64,000 nt of DNA from Pseudopyrenochaeta lycopersici (GCA_003313425.1 NHZP01000003.1:1860001-1924000), one strand, 5' to 3'. Shown: positions 1 to 11,562, counted from the stretch's first letter. Notes: generated by a model not told the origin, from the letters alone. Numbers and translations: made by a program.

Positions 1-1106
1 CAAGATTGGACGTTGGAGCTACTGCATGCATGCAGGGGAAGCTGTGAGCGGCGAAGAAAGCCAAAATGCCGATCCCATGTTGGATAAACAACCGCGAGGC
101 TGCACAAGACTCGAAACAGTCGCTGATGTGCAGATAACAACGCCCATGCTCCGGGTTCTGCTTAACCCCGCCCATAGCGCCAAATGCATTATACGATTAT
201 ATCTCGTCTCATCTTTGTATCTCGCAATCCTCTCCAACCGCCCTATGATTGCAATCAACAGCCACAAGCAACGCTCCAACAGGGCCGCGATTCTGCAGAT
301 CCACTCCAGCACACAATCCCACCGAGATAAACATGACTGACTGACTCGACACTCTAGGACCCTTTTGCAGTTCGTGAGACTGAGATGCGATTCCCTCTCC
401 CATGCCTCGGTTGCCATCATGGCCCCACATAAACTTCTGGGGTACCCTGCTGCTCTGTTGCCATGCTTTACCAAGGTCCCAGAAACAATTCGTCTTGCAC
501 AAACCTCTCCTTTGATCCTGTGTAGCAAATCATCATCACCTCGACGCCACCTCGCTATGAAGTTGTTTATGAGCAGGCCTATGCTCATCGTAGTCGAGGG
601 CGTGTTGGCGATCTCTACGTGCGTGGTGCTCCTGTCGCTTTACCCTGTCAAGGTGAGGGAGCCCTCGTCCGCGTTCCGGCTGACGGCACTGTCTGTACCC
701 ATGTACTGTACGACATCCGCTTCTAAGGCAAATCTGATAGATTAAACTGAGCAATCTCCCGCAGAGCCCCATCCTTTCCACGAATAATTTTTAATGATGG
801 CTTTTTTCAACCTGTGCACGCCCTTTCCCATACTCTCCAATTTACACTTTAGTCTTCGATCCGTGCAGTGCACGTGCATACAATGCACGGAGTTTTGCCA
901 ACCGCTCTGGGTGCATGAACCTGGAAAACGCTCCGGAGAATTGCAGTTGTGTCGAACGCGGCGCTGGAAATGCAATTCCTGATCCCACCATTGACCACTC
1001 GCTTGATGCCCGTCGATGCAGGTATGAAGGCCCGAGAACTTAGCTGGAGATTTTCACGCGCTAGTGTTGTTGGACTCAAGCGGCTCAAACTTAATCGGCC
1101 AAGTCT
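1..1106. other. Window edge without a supportable gene
   Basis: Open frames up to 189 codons exist on both strands, but none has a recognisable domain, coherent exon joins or fungal coding bias. A plus-strand stop-free stretch at about 508-724 could be the end of a gene lying outside the window; I cannot show it. The right part is 3' flank of the TRAPPC13 gene. Confidence 0.4.
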
Positions 1107-2505
1107 TCATCGCCGAGCTGTAAGCCAGCCAGTACTCAGAGAACCCCGGTCGCCCAATGCACTACGCCATTGGATGGCAAGTTGTCCCAGAACTTTTTTG
1201 TTGTCTCCTGCGGTGGGTCCATCTTCGGACATCTCCAGGCCAGGTTGTTGATGTAAAAGGAAAGCCACTTGAACAACATCACGAGGGCTCAATATTGGTG
1301 CATTGTCTTGACCTGATCCCGGAAAATTCATGTCCCAATTGAGTGAAGTCGACTCAAGTGGATGTTTCGGATTGACGTTAACTGCCTATGTTAAGTTAGC
1401 TAGGTCGATGATTTCCAAAAGATTAGATATTGTGGCTGTTTGTTGGTAGCGATGGAGCAGTGTCAGGGGGTAAACAGATGTCGCAGGGCCGAGATAGATC
1501 GGGCTGATGCCCCTGCAGCAGATTGGGGATCCTCGCTGTATATCAAGTTTGAGATAGATCACAGCCCATGCCAGAAACAGCCACGGATAAACAACGTGCG
1601 TAGTGCTGGGAACACTCACCTCCAAACACACTGCAGCCTCCCCCATATTCTCCAACTGCGCCTCGAGCAGATACCTAGGCGCTCCATTCTTCTGGCTCAT
1701 CTCTCCGGCTTTTGTTCTAACACTGAGAAGCTGCTGCGCAACGAACTGATATAGTTTGCGAAATGTCCTCACTCGCCCACTTGCTGCTTTGCCTTCGCCC
1801 AATGCTGTCTCCGTATATGTGACCGTGACCGCTAGAACATGGTTTCCCTCTTCTTTGAGCTCAAACCTCAAAATTCTTTGGAGTGACTCGCCCGGCCCCG
1901 GCGAGACTGCACTAACACCTTCTTCTTGCGAGCTGGCAAGGTCAAGCGGTGAGCCTGTAGGATTCGAAGGAGTCTGCATATCACCCTGAATTCTTACCCC
2001 ACTGACCGCTTTCGTCATGTCCGAAGGCTCAAGTTCATTATTTGCGCACAGCGTGCATGAAAAGGTCTCGCCAACGTAGGCGCTGCCAAACGCTTCGGGG
2101 AGGTTTAATACAGGGCTAAGGATGAACTTGTCGTTTGTATCATCTTTGGAGGGATATGCGAGGGAGGCTTTTGGGGAGATGCCGAAGGGTTGCGAGTTCG
2201 GATACTGCGTTGCCAGAGATGGGCGGGAGAGTCTGGAACTGGTATTAGGGACAGCCTATAACAATAATGTTCGGAATCTTAGTGTGAGTGAAGCTTGCCA
2301 TTTGCAGGCACGAATCCGTGCAGCTTCAGGCTCATCCTGCCCAGGCGAATCTACATGACGGGCTTCACGAAATTGCTGGTGGAGACGGTGCTGGCCAGTA
2401 TGTTCGGGCGAAGACGAGTGAGCTGACTTACCGCAGGACCTTCAAACTCACCGAGTGCGGGGTCTTGAGTGAGTCACCCATAGATTGTTGTCGTTGGTGC
2501 GCCAT
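1107..2505 (-). CDS. Trafficking protein particle (TRAPP) complex subunit 13 homologue
   Basis: Predicted TRAPPC13 (DUF974) protein of 321 aa, expected in TRAPP complexes that act as Rab/Ypt exchange factors in ER-Golgi traffic. Exons on the minus strand are 2505-2432, 2232-1620 and 1385-1107; they sum to 966 nt in frame. Family hallmarks seen: an N-terminal PHSVSLKVLRLSRPSLA, then FGSAYVGETFSCTLC, and near the C-terminus LSPRDVVQVAFLL and a GDRGSLSTGWLTARR end. The start at 2505 precedes the conserved N-terminus by about 14 residues; an internal Met at 2481 is the alternative. Both introns (199 and 234 nt) are much longer than elsewhere in the window, and the second one is open for 77 codons beyond the donor, so an uncorrected frame looks like a longer protein. 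It is divergent from the SET gene, 169 bp away. Identification is firm; exon 1 is the least certain part. Confidence 0.88.
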
Positions 2506-2674
2506 GCTTCCAGAGAGTTGATGATTGTGTGAGAGATGCTTGAGCTTAAGCTTGAGCTCTGGTGGGGCAGATCCTCCAAGGGTCCGACGAAACCCCGCCT
2601 AACCTGGTCGTCAAAAAAAAAGCTCCTAAGACTACCATCGGCTCTTCGACTTGGACCACCCCAGCCAAGCAATA

Positions 2675-3487
2675 ATGGGGGTCAAGTCAGAACAATCACA
2701 TATCCTGCTTCAGCGGTGTCCTGATCTTATGATCAACAGTGATACCCCCAAAGGTGAATACCATTCCTTTCAAACTCCAGGCGTGACATGTAACAGAGCC
2801 AGAAGCTGATAGGGCGGTAGGTCGGGGAGTATTCGCCACGAAAAATATACCAGCAACGACTGTGATAGATGTTTGCCCTGTACTCGTGCTGGGGCTGGAA
2901 GAGAACAAGAGTCATATTGAGCACACTTCGCTTTACCACTATACTTAGTAAGCTTAACATCTTTCTTGTTCAACAAGCGTCATTCCAAGAAAACTGCGTC
3001 ATGTGTTTGCCTAAGAATTCTCGATGCCCTTCATGTGAAAAGAGATTATTCGAGGCGCTTATCCAAGGTGTGACTGTACTCGTTTATGTATTTATGGCGC
3101 TCACAATACAACTATCTAGTGCATGCTTTCTAACGCATTCATAGCAACTGGCCAATCGTAGACTCTAACGGCAGCAAACAAGTCGCACAGGCGATCATAT
3201 TTGGACTCGGCAGCATGTTTAATCACTCAACGCAACAGCAGAACGTTGGATGGATGCGTGACCCTAATCGTCTGGTTATCACTTATCGAGCTCTGCGAGA
3301 CATCCCCGCAGGCGAAGAGCTCTGTACGTTACAGAAGGCAGAATTTGAGAGAATGAAATTGAATACACTGCTGACAAACTAAGGCATATCGTATGGAAGC
3401 AACTTAACATTCGAAGATGCTGATAAACCAAATCCCACTCCACCAGAAGAGGAAATCGAGCAGCTTAGGATGCTAGAGCCCTATTAA
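2675..3487 (+). CDS. Small SET-domain protein
   Basis: Compact SET-domain protein, a putative lysine methyltransferase of unknown substrate. Proposed exons 2675-2753, 2797-2947, 3145-3323 and 3384-3487 sum to 513 nt (170 aa). Landmarks are the SET entry GRGVFATKNIPA, the cofactor-site motif GSMFNHS (asparagine-histidine pair), and the C-terminal GEELCISYG, whose Tyr is the usual catalytic residue. The last two joins are clean (TA|C for Tyr, T|GC for Cys). The first intron would be only 43 nt, which is short, so the N-terminus is tentative; starts at 2675 or 2729 are both in frame. There is no cysteine-rich post-SET or MYND domain. Short stand-alone fungal SET proteins of this kind are common and mostly uncharacterised. 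It could still lack an upstream exon in 2540-2670, where an open frame runs. Confidence 0.72.
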
Positions 3488-3623
3488 AGCTAAACCTGAA
3501 TATGAGTACATTCGAAAGGGTAGGAGAGTCGAGGAACGCGAGACTGATTATGACACACGGGATTTGAGAACCAACGAGGGAGTCAGGATATAGAGAACTG
3601 ACATCACACACACCACAAGTTGG

Positions 3624-5434
3624 CTAGGCGGTGACGGGTTCGTTGGTGGAGTCGTTTGGAGTTTCGCTCTGGGGCGTTGCTTCCGCCGAGCTGCTGTCTT
3701 CTGCGTCGTTTCTCAAATCGTAGGCGAGCTCGAAACACTCCTCGAGGAGTTGGATCACGCGCCCTTGTCCATCCGGTATTTCGTTACCGACCATGAATTT
3801 GCCGTCCTTCCGCATATTATCAATTGAGTTCAACTACATCGACGTCAGCGAATGGGAAAAGGTAGACATGTGAATTACGCAAACCTTCATGCTATATGGG
3901 TACAGTTCTCTAGGCGAGGAAACGCCGCCCAGTTTCTTCACATCCAACAAGCATTTTCGCAGGGTAGTCAACTGGTTGTAAATGGGTAGCAGAGCTTCGG
4001 ATACTGGTTCTGAAGTCAAGAGCAACTGATAGATGAGAGCATAGCTCTTTCGCAAAAGATAGAGTAGTGTCTGGAATCCATTTTAGTCTGCCGTACTTGT
4101 AAAGCTCGTTAAAGCTTACCCTCTGCTCATATATCTCCGATGGTCGTCCCAGCGCATCAATGAAGTTGCCGTCAACACGCGCTTCGTCGATACGATCAAG
4201 TTGACGTTGAAAATCCCAGAGATCTGTCTCACGTAGAGACCACGCTTGAGTAAGAGAGAGTTTCTCTAGCTTGTTCCGAATGGCGAGGAGTTTGTCGTAG
4301 ATGTCCTGAAAGGCGGGTGCTATTCTGCCTTGCCTACATGCCGCTTAGTAGGCGCTTTGAACTGAGGAGGGGAAAACTAACTTTTGCTTGATCAAGACCA
4401 CCCAAAGCAGATTCCGTCGCAACAAAGTCCCAATGAGAGTTTTCGCTTCTGGAGCCGGCTCAGGGTGCGCGGCAGTGAGTTGCATTTTGTCAACCATCTC
4501 AGATAGCTTCTCTTCTGTGGATCCGGTGGTCTCATATGCCAAAATGCCAAACTCCTTCAATTCTTCTTGTAGCCGCTTCAGCTCCTCCAGATATTCTTCA
4601 ACTTCTTCATTGGGGAACTGAGGCCTTGATCAGTATTCTGTCAGCATGCATTAAAGGGATAAATACCTTGGAGCGGGCATTACAACCAGCTAATGATCGG
4701 AGTATAGATACTAACTTGTCCCACTTTGGCGTCAGCTCAGGGGTAAGCTCCGACAGGTTCAGCTTCAGTTCGGCTAATATCTCTTCACAGACTTTTATAC
4801 GAGCATCGAGTAGAGTGAGTAGGTGGGGACTGTACTCCTCCCGTCCTCTTTCGACATAGCGCCGACAGTCTTGTAGATTTTTGTCAAGCGCTTCCAGATC
4901 CTTTGACGAATAGAACGTGGCCTCCTTCAGATGGTCCAGAAGACGCTGTATAGTATTAAGATCAGCTGAATATGAAGTTGATGAACTGTATTTACCTTGA
5001 CGGTGGACACATATGAGTATCTGTAACCAGACGTTAGCTCATCACTCGTAAGCACAGCCCCTATAGAACATACACCGCTGGTGGTTCATGGATTTTTCCA
5101 ATGGTCAGGTATGCCAGTGAGATGAGCTGGAAGCAGTCATCAAGCATGTAGTCGACTGATATGGTGATATCTGTGTTAGCGGCACCATCTCCATCCTGAG
5201 TTCAGAGCGTGACATGCCTTTATTTTGCTCGAGCCGCTTCGTTACTCGTATTTCATTCAGAATTATTACCTGTTCGACAACTTGATCATATAGCTTTAAT
5301 ACATCTTGACCTTTGACATAAGTCGATCGGTCCCGCTTCAGCAATTCCAGTTCAGTTCGGATCGATTGCAGCTTGTCGAGAATCGGCTGTTCCTTCGGGT
5401 CTAACGGAATGCGCGGGAGTGGCGAGTCCGTCAT
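3624..5434 (-). CDS. UPF0662 family protein (DUF2408)
   Basis: A 487-aa member of the fungal UPF0662/DUF2408 family, whose molecular function is unknown. Eight exons on the minus strand: 5434-5218, 5170-5074, 5020-4996, 4945-4667, 4617-4382, 4333-4120, 4070-3885 and 3833-3624, summing to 1464 nt. All seven introns are 47-53 nt. The fourth intron from the 3' end contains a consensus-like branch point (TACTAAG), and exon 3 is only 25 nt. The first intron appears to use a GC donor (AAG|GCATGT). The protein is almost wholly helical with Leu/Glu/Lys-rich stretches (for example LQSIRTELELLKRD near the start, and EEVEEYLEELKRLQEELKEF mid-protein) and an acidic Ser/Thr-rich tail. Not a membrane protein by eye. 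Family assignment is strong, function unassigned. Confidence 0.88.
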
Positions 5435-5752
5435 GATGGATCGCAGAGATTAAATAACTAACAGCCAGGAAATCCCTCGGCGGCGGTGCGATTAATTTGA
5501 CGGTTGAAGAGACCTGCAGCACAAAGATATGCAACTTTGCGAGTCGCCTTTCGGGAAAGCCAAGATAACATAGCGGGGAAGGTGCTCGGACGTCACCGGC
5601 CATTGAGAGGGGCAGTTGCGGCCAGCAAAGCTATCCTTATTTGGGGTTAGCCCCTTCGCCTAACCGCACGACGCTTTTGCCCGTCCAAAATGTCCAGTAC
5701 ATCGCGAACACTCCTCGACTTACGACAAATCTCACGATCCTCGAACGTCACA

Positions 5753-6254
5753 ATGTCTACCTCTGAGCTTGCAACCTCCTACGCCGCTCTCATCCTCGCC
5801 GATGACGGTGTCGATATCACTGTACGATCTCCGGCTTGCAATTGCGGGCATCGTCACTAATTCCCACCAGGCCGACAAGCTCCAGTCTCTGATCAAGGCC
5901 GCAAAGATCGAGGAAGTCGAGCCCATCTGGACGACCCTTTTCGCAAAGGTGCGCACAAGGGATTTCAAGTGGAGAGACAAGGACAGCTTCTGATATGTGA
6001 ATAGGCTCTTGAGGGCAAGGATGTCAAGGACCTGCTCCTGAACGTCGGCTCAGGTGGCGGCGCCGCTGCTGCACCTGCTGGTGGTGCTGGCGGTGCTGCC
6101 GCTGCTGGTGGTGATGCCGCACCCGCAGAAGAGGAGAAGGAAGAGGGTATGCTCAATCCACATGTTTTCACGGTTCCCAAGTTACAGAAACTGACACAGC
6201 CCAACAGAGAAGGAGGAGTCAGACGAGGATATGGGCTTCGGTCTCTTCGACTAA
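5753..6254 (+). CDS. rpp1: 60S acidic ribosomal protein P1
   Basis: Acidic stalk protein P1 of the large ribosomal subunit, which pairs with P2 on P0 to recruit and activate translational GTPases. Exons 5753-5821, 5871-5948, 6005-6146 and 6208-6254 give 111 aa, the usual size. The N-terminal helical domain begins [19 protein letters not shown] and contains [11 protein letters not shown]. An Ala/Gly-rich hinge follows (about residues 67-90), then an acidic tail ending in the invariant [10 protein letters not shown], which binds elongation factors. The start lies in a good context (ACAATG) and the three introns are 49-61 nt. P1 rather than P2 is indicated by the short exon 1 sequence and the W-containing [10 protein letters not shown] segment. 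Very secure. Confidence 0.96.
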
Positions 6255-6703
6255 GCGTCTCCTTTCGTTTCTTTCTTCGACATTTGCCTTACTCGGGGTT
6301 GCAACACGGATCAGCGGGCATATTCCCATTGCTGGGGTGGAAATAGTCACGACCATTCAGTGACACGGCTTGCATACGGGCCCTCCCGGAGAAACAATGA
6401 CGGCGTCATGAATCATGTATAGGTCGGCAGGTCAATGAAATATTTCGAAAAGTGCAAGTCACGGAATAGGAAGTGATGATGAACACCTTTTGATATCAAT
6501 CCATTCTGGCTCCGACGATCAACATGTACAATCAATTAATCTGTTGTCTATCCGGAAAACTCGTCGTGGAAAACAGGTTTCTGCAGTATCTGACACAATA
6601 CCCCTAACTCACAGAAGTAATACTGCACGGCAGGTAGACTTAATGTGTCCCTCGTTTTCAGACAGTCCATTATTTCTCACTATTCTGTCATTCGCAAACC
6701 ATC
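6255..6703. other. Intergenic, no gene seen
   Basis: This is the 3' flank of the P1 gene. A plus-strand frame from 6490 overlaps the next locus but lacks any recognisable feature. Confidence 0.5.
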
Positions 6704-7255
6704 TCAAGACTCCCCTACCTCACTTGACGCCAGAAATATGGCACGCGCCTCTTTCCATTCGTCATATTGTTGGGATGGTCGTGTACGCACAAATCCACTC
6801 CGATCGTCACAGCCATGAGTACTGATGTCTTCAACAACATCATCCAGGCTTGTTTGTGGTAGATTCCCTGAAATTGGACCATGCCCTACGACGAATTCAC
6901 AGGTCTCAGCGAATTTGAATTTATCGACTGGGCCGCCTCGCCATACTACTAAATTAGTAACTGGAGCTCGTCCCACATACGTGGGTCAACATGGCACAAT
7001 GTTCGTCATTGGCCCTCCTATTTGAGGATCTAATCCAGATGCTTGTCCTGATCCCTGTAGGCGCAGAGTATAGCTGATCGCGAATCCAAACGGGCCCCAA
7101 TTGCTCCCTAGCCAACAAAAGACGATCCCGAATGCCTCGATGGGGCCATTGTCTAACTTGAGCCTCCAGATGCCCATTTTGTTGATAGGCTTGGCGAAGT
7201 TTGGCGCGTGTGTAATCTGGGGCTTCGGATGCGGCCAGTTCCTTTCAATGGCACG
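6704..7255 (-). pseudogene. Unidentified broken reading frame
   Basis: On the minus strand a stop-free frame runs from 7255 to an in-frame TGA at 6988-6986 and then continues open in the same frame to 6704. The upstream part has coding-like, mixed-polarity sequence (includes NWPHPKPQITHAPNFAKPIN and LGSNWGPFGFAISYTLRLQG); the downstream part (TYVGRAPVTNLVVWRGGPVD onward) is equally protein-like. No ATG, donor or acceptor was found that would remove the TGA cleanly, so this may be a nonsense-broken relic, or a gene whose intron I failed to place. I do not recognise the family. Confidence 0.3.
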
Positions 7256-7675
7256 TTATGCTCGTCTTTCTATTTCTTTTACACCGCCTCGAGCTTGAAG
7301 CAACATGTATCTATCATATAAGAATGCCCGTACCTCCGACACATGACGCAGTCAAGGTCTCCTAATACACCGAGGGTTGGAGCCAATCAGGATACTTTTT
7401 CCACTTCTGTCCAACGGCTTGCACAAAGACCCAGTTGCATGAGATTATCAAAACGCTTAAGAGCGAGTTGGAGTCTCTGCAGAGGACAAGAATGGAGGGT
7501 TGGAGACTAGAAAAGTTTCTACAGGCTCGTGCTATGATCAACAATTGCAACAAGAAGGATAATGAGCAACTGGCCAAGGCTACGAAGGTCTACCGATGTG
7601 CCGGCGCTTCAATGTCTCCTTTCTTCGTATTTTGATACAATAATGTACGGAATTATACAAGAATGGACATATGAA
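7256..7675. other. Intergenic, small ambiguous frames
   Basis: A plus-strand frame from about 7376 to 7635 is charged and helix-like (contains SELESLQRTRMEGWRLEKFL) but has no ATG at its beginning and no flanking exon I can join. The opposite strand is equally open. No gene is called. Confidence 0.4.
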
Positions 7676-8668
7676 TCATATTTTACGTCCTTTTATGCTG
7701 GGAGGAGGCGGCGCCTGTAACGGTCTCTTACAGGCCGTGAATCCTCTTGGGGCTGGGTACCTCCAGTCGAGCCAGGCATTCCAGATCATAACCGAAGACG
7801 TACTTGAACCCCAGTAGAGCAGTAAAGCAGCGGGTAATTGCTGGCACAGAGGCCCTATCAGCAGGGCAATGCCGAGTAACAGCCTTCGGATGACGAGTGG
7901 CCACTTAGCATCACTATTAACAGTGTTTTTGGTGATATAGATGTTGGCGAACATGAGGCCTGAGACAAGGAACGGTAGTGCTCCTGTAGGGTCTGGGAGT
8001 AGGAGGTCCTGAAACCAGAGCATTCCCTCAGTCGCAAGCGACGGCTCGAACCACGGGCTGGTGGCGATGACGGCTTCGTTGGCACTGGAAGCAGCATCCT
8101 TTGTCCTAAAAGCTGAAAATCCCATACCTAGCAATCCGTCACGGGCACCACATTTCTGCCGGATAGCCTCCGCCATTGCGAAGAATATAGGTATTTGAGC
8201 AAATGTCCAACCGATCTGGCCCCGTAGTGTGACATTCCACCTTTTGTCCAGCTTCGATGTGACGTCGCTGACTTCCTTCTTCACCAAGGCTATCGCTTCC
8301 TTGGGATGCCTAAAGTTTCCCCTTTTCAAGATCTCATCTCGTTTCTGGAAGGCGAGGGCTTGTCGGAGCGGATGGAGCCCAATGTATCGTGCGGTAAGCG
8401 ATCGTGCCCATGCGCCTGCTGTTGTGACGAGTAGACCGCGCGTTATGAACGCAGTGAGAGGAATGGCGGCATACCAGGGCACGGTGGTATGGATCAACGA
8501 CATCATCTCGTGGGGTAGGTAGAGGACAGCATCAAGAACCGGATCCTGTCGCGCAGCAGAGGCATGGAAAGCGCGTGTTGAGGGGCGGCATCTTGAAGCC
8601 TGGCATTTGACAGGGCTCCGTGAGAGCAATTGGCATGCTGGCTGCCGTAGCAGCCTCGTGGACGACAT
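7676..8668 (-). CDS. cox18: Mitochondrial inner membrane insertase COX18
   Basis: Intronless 330-aa Oxa1/YidC/Alb3-family protein assigned to COX18, which moves the C-terminal domain of Cox2 across the mitochondrial inner membrane during cytochrome oxidase assembly. The N-terminus (about residues 1-40) is Arg/Ser-rich with no acidic residues until RQDPVLD, a typical matrix presequence. The first membrane helix follows HTTVPWYAAIPLTAFITRG, and further hydrophobic segments lie around residues 150-165 (GWTFAQIPIFFAMAEAIR), 230-245, 263-280 and 285-300. The fairly short C-terminus without the long basic ribosome-binding tail of Oxa1 favours COX18. It shares a 215-bp divergent promoter region with ALG11. 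Confidence 0.9.
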   Translation of the reverse strand: MSSTRLLRQPACQLLSRSPVKCQASRCRPSTRAFHASAARQDPVLDAVLYLPHEMMSLIHTTVPWYAAIPLTAFITRGLLVTTAGAWARSLTARYIGLHPLRQALAFQKRDEILKRGNFRHPKEAIALVKKEVSDVTSKLDKRWNVTLRGQIGWTFAQIPIFFAMAEAIRQKCGARDGLLGMGFSAFRTKDAASSANEAVIATSPWFEPSLATEGMLWFQDLLLPDPTGALPFLVSGLMFANIYITKNTVNSDAKWPLVIRRLLLGIALLIGPLCQQLPAALLLYWGSSTSSVMIWNAWLDWRYPAPRGFTACKRPLQAPPPPSIKGRKI

Positions 8669-8883
8669 GTGGTGATGCTAGTTTTGGTGTTGCACTTTCT
8701 CGTATGCGCCGATTTGCCCGCGGGAGAGAGGCTTGAAGCTTGGGCGTGCGGCCTGGGCCAGGGTCCCACGCTCCCGGGCCGGCGCAGGCACCGTCATCCC
8801 ACCGGACAGCTGTCAAGCTTCGCTGAAGATTCACTCATGTCTTCTTTCTGCGTTCTGTGAAAGCCCAGTCGGCGCTGTTCAAA
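8669..8883. promoter_or_regulatory. Divergent promoter region between cox18 and alg11
   Basis: The two start codons face away from each other across 215 bp, so both promoters must lie here or inside the genes. The segment is GC-rich in its centre (8740-8810). No TATA box or known operator stands out. Confidence 0.5.
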
Positions 8884-10642
8884 ATGGCCTTCTTGGTCAT
8901 CATCCTCTCGCTTCTAGTCCCCGTACTCGCTTCCCTGATATTCCTTCCAAAGACCCTGCGCTTCCTTGCCGAATTAGTGGGTCACCACCTCCGTCGATCT
9001 TCTCGCACACGGCGAGAACTACTGCTGGCCAGAGTTGCGACCGAAACGAAGAACTACATATCTGAGCAGAAGCGCAAGAGGAAGGAAGACGATGACTGGG
9101 AGGAAATTGGTAACACTGCTATTGGCAGCGCGGTGAATGGCGGGAGCGCCGGCACCGCCGGCAGCGAGTGGAATGGCATTGTGGGCTTCTTCCACCCCTT
9201 CTGGTATGGGCGAAAGGTCACAGTAGACGCATGATGGGTTGCTGACATCTGGCTGTTGCAGCAATGCAGGCGGTGGCGGCGAACGAGTCCTCTGGGCAGC
9301 CATTCGAGCAACCCAAAAACGCTGGCCGGAAGCAGTCTGTATTGTCTACACAGGCGACCACGATGTCGACAAGGTTGCCATACTCAAGCGTGTCAAGGAC
9401 CGCTTCAACATCCACCTCCATCCGCCGACCGTACATTTCCTCTACCTCACAACTCGCAATTGGGTGCTTGCGAGCACATGGCCACGCTTTACGCTGATGG
9501 GGCAGTCTCTCGGCTCTTTGATCCTAGCCTACGATGCCTTCACCCTGCTTGTCCCCGATATCTTCATCGATACCATGGGATATGCTTTCTCGCTTGGCCT
9601 CTCATCCTTCCTCTTTCCTACAGTACCAACAGGAGCATACGTTCACTACCCCACCATCTCAACGGATATGCTAGACTCGTTGCAGGCAGGAGGCCAGGGT
9701 GTTAATGCCGGGGCAGGAGTAGGGTACCGCGGCATAGCCAAGAAGAACTACTGGCAGCTATTCGCCAAGCTCTACAGCAAGGTTGGCAGCAGAATTGATG
9801 TGGTTATGACAAATTCAACTTGGACCCAGAGCCACATCAAGTCACTTTGGGAACCCTATCGCATAAAACGAAGTAAGACCAGCAACATCAATGTTGTGTT
9901 CCCCCCTGTCGCTGTCGAAGAAGTCACAGAAGCTGTCGAGGTCTCAGAGGCCAGTGAAAAGAATCGCGGCCCTTACCTACTCTATATTGCACAATTCCGG
10001 CCCGAGAAAAACCACCAGCTAATACTGGAAGCCTTCGCTTCTTTCCTGCATTCCAACCCTAAGATTGCTACGTATAGTAATGCAACACCAAAGCTTGTTC
10101 TGATAGGATCTGTCCGAAACTCACACGACGATGCAACACGCGTTTATAACTTGCGGCTACTGGCGCACGAGCTCAAGATTAAAGAGAATGTGGAGTTTAT
10201 ATGTGACGCACCGTGGCCACAGATGCTGGAATGGATGAGCAAAGCTAGTGTGGGCGTGAATGGTATGTGGAATGAGCATTTTGGAATCGGAGTTGTCGAG
10301 TACCAAGCTGCGGGGCTGATATCAGTCGTCAACGACTCTGGTGGGCCAAAACTGGATATTGTAGTCGAAGTGGATGGGAAACCTACCGGTTAGTTTTCCC
10401 GCACTATCTTCCACAGTTTGTCAACTATTTGCTCACACTTTCTAGGTTTTCACGCAACGACAACAGAGCAGTACGCAGAAGGTTTTCGCAAAGCTCTCTC
10501 ACTTTCCCCAAGCGAAACATTGGCGATGAGGCAAAGAGCACGAAAATCAGCCGATCGATTCACAGACCAAGGATTTGCGGAGAAGTGGCTGCAGAATATG
10601 GAGGAACTAGTTGCACTGCAAATCAAGAAGGCGGAGCGGTGA
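8884..10642 (+). CDS. alg11: GDP-Man:Man3GlcNAc2-PP-Dol alpha-1,2-mannosyltransferase (ALG11)
   Basis: ALG11 adds the fourth and fifth mannoses to the dolichol-linked oligosaccharide on the cytosolic face of the ER. Exons 8884-9203, 9262-10388 and 10446-10642 give 547 aa. Residues 5-25 form an N-terminal membrane anchor (LVIILSLLVPVLASLIFLP). The conserved FHPFCNAGGGGERVLW is rebuilt exactly across intron 1 and starts the glycosyltransferase family 4 fold. Other landmarks are SGLSSFLFPTVPTGAYVHYP-like sequence before the first lobe ends, the donor-site strand GPYLLYIAQFRPEKNH, and WNEHFGIGVVEYQAAGL carrying the EX7E-type Glu pair. The C-terminal exon closes the fold with a short helical tail. 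Very secure call. Confidence 0.95.
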
Positions 10643-11562
10643 TTCAAGGTCTGTTCTAAAGAGCAAGGACGAGGTAAGTGAGGCATTCTGAGCAGCTTTT
10701 TACATCCATATTCTTGATACCATATATCAGCATCGGGCGGAGCATTGGAGTTTTGAACCAACTTCGCATATTCGTGCATGTTTTGTACCTTGCCAAACAA
10801 GGAAGTCATTGTGTCTATGCCCGTTCAAAACTACCCCCTTCAAATCCATTCGCTCTGTGAGCGGGAGCACACATTGTTACTTTCGAGATGCTCATCTAGA
10901 TTCTTCTCTTTTCTCTGCATCGTTTCGTCATAGATTAAACTCGCAAACTGTTTGCCTGTCTACCAAAGACGCAAATTTATTTTCCGTCACCACAAGATCT
11001 TCAACTTTCCCTGGTCAACTGGCCAAATGTCAATATACAAATCCTTTGATCTTGTCCATGGGTCCTCACGCATGAATTTTGACTGCAACTACGCCGAAGC
11101 CTGCCCCACAACAGTGCCTAATCCCACGGCTGCTAGTCTAGAATAATGCGATGACCGGTCTTTGGTAGTTAACACTGAGAAGACCCTCGAGTGCTGATGA
11201 CCTTGAAGCTGATGCAGATTTCTCCAGAACAAAGAATGATATTAGAATTATTGAGTGCAATGAAGAAGGTAAACAAACTATAGGTACTAAATCTTATACA
11301 TGTACGCTATTCTAATATGCCAGGGTATCTTGAGGATATATATGATGTTACCAAAGGAAATAATGAGGCATTCGAGCCCAACCGTCAGCAGAGCCTTCCA
11401 GAAGCAAACTCTTTTGGCGTGCACCTACAAAATGAGGAATTTACTCGCGATCCACGTATTCCTATCAGACATGCATCAACCTCAAGAGTAAGAACACTAT
11501 TCCATGGCGCTGAATATAGGGATTGCCAGACATGACCAGCGGCTTGGGTACAATCAGTCCTC
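10643..11562. other. Intergenic, no gene seen
   Basis: Convergent 3' flanks of alg11 and the kinase gene. Several plus-strand frames of 60-90 codons occur without motifs or supported joins. AT-rich patches lie around 11220-11340. Confidence 0.45.

Noticed and set aside
1386..1619. Continuation of the TRAPPC13 exon to a stop at 1386
   Set aside because: The family sequence stops at 1620 at a GTGAGT donor and resumes at 1385 with the conserved middle and C-terminal blocks.
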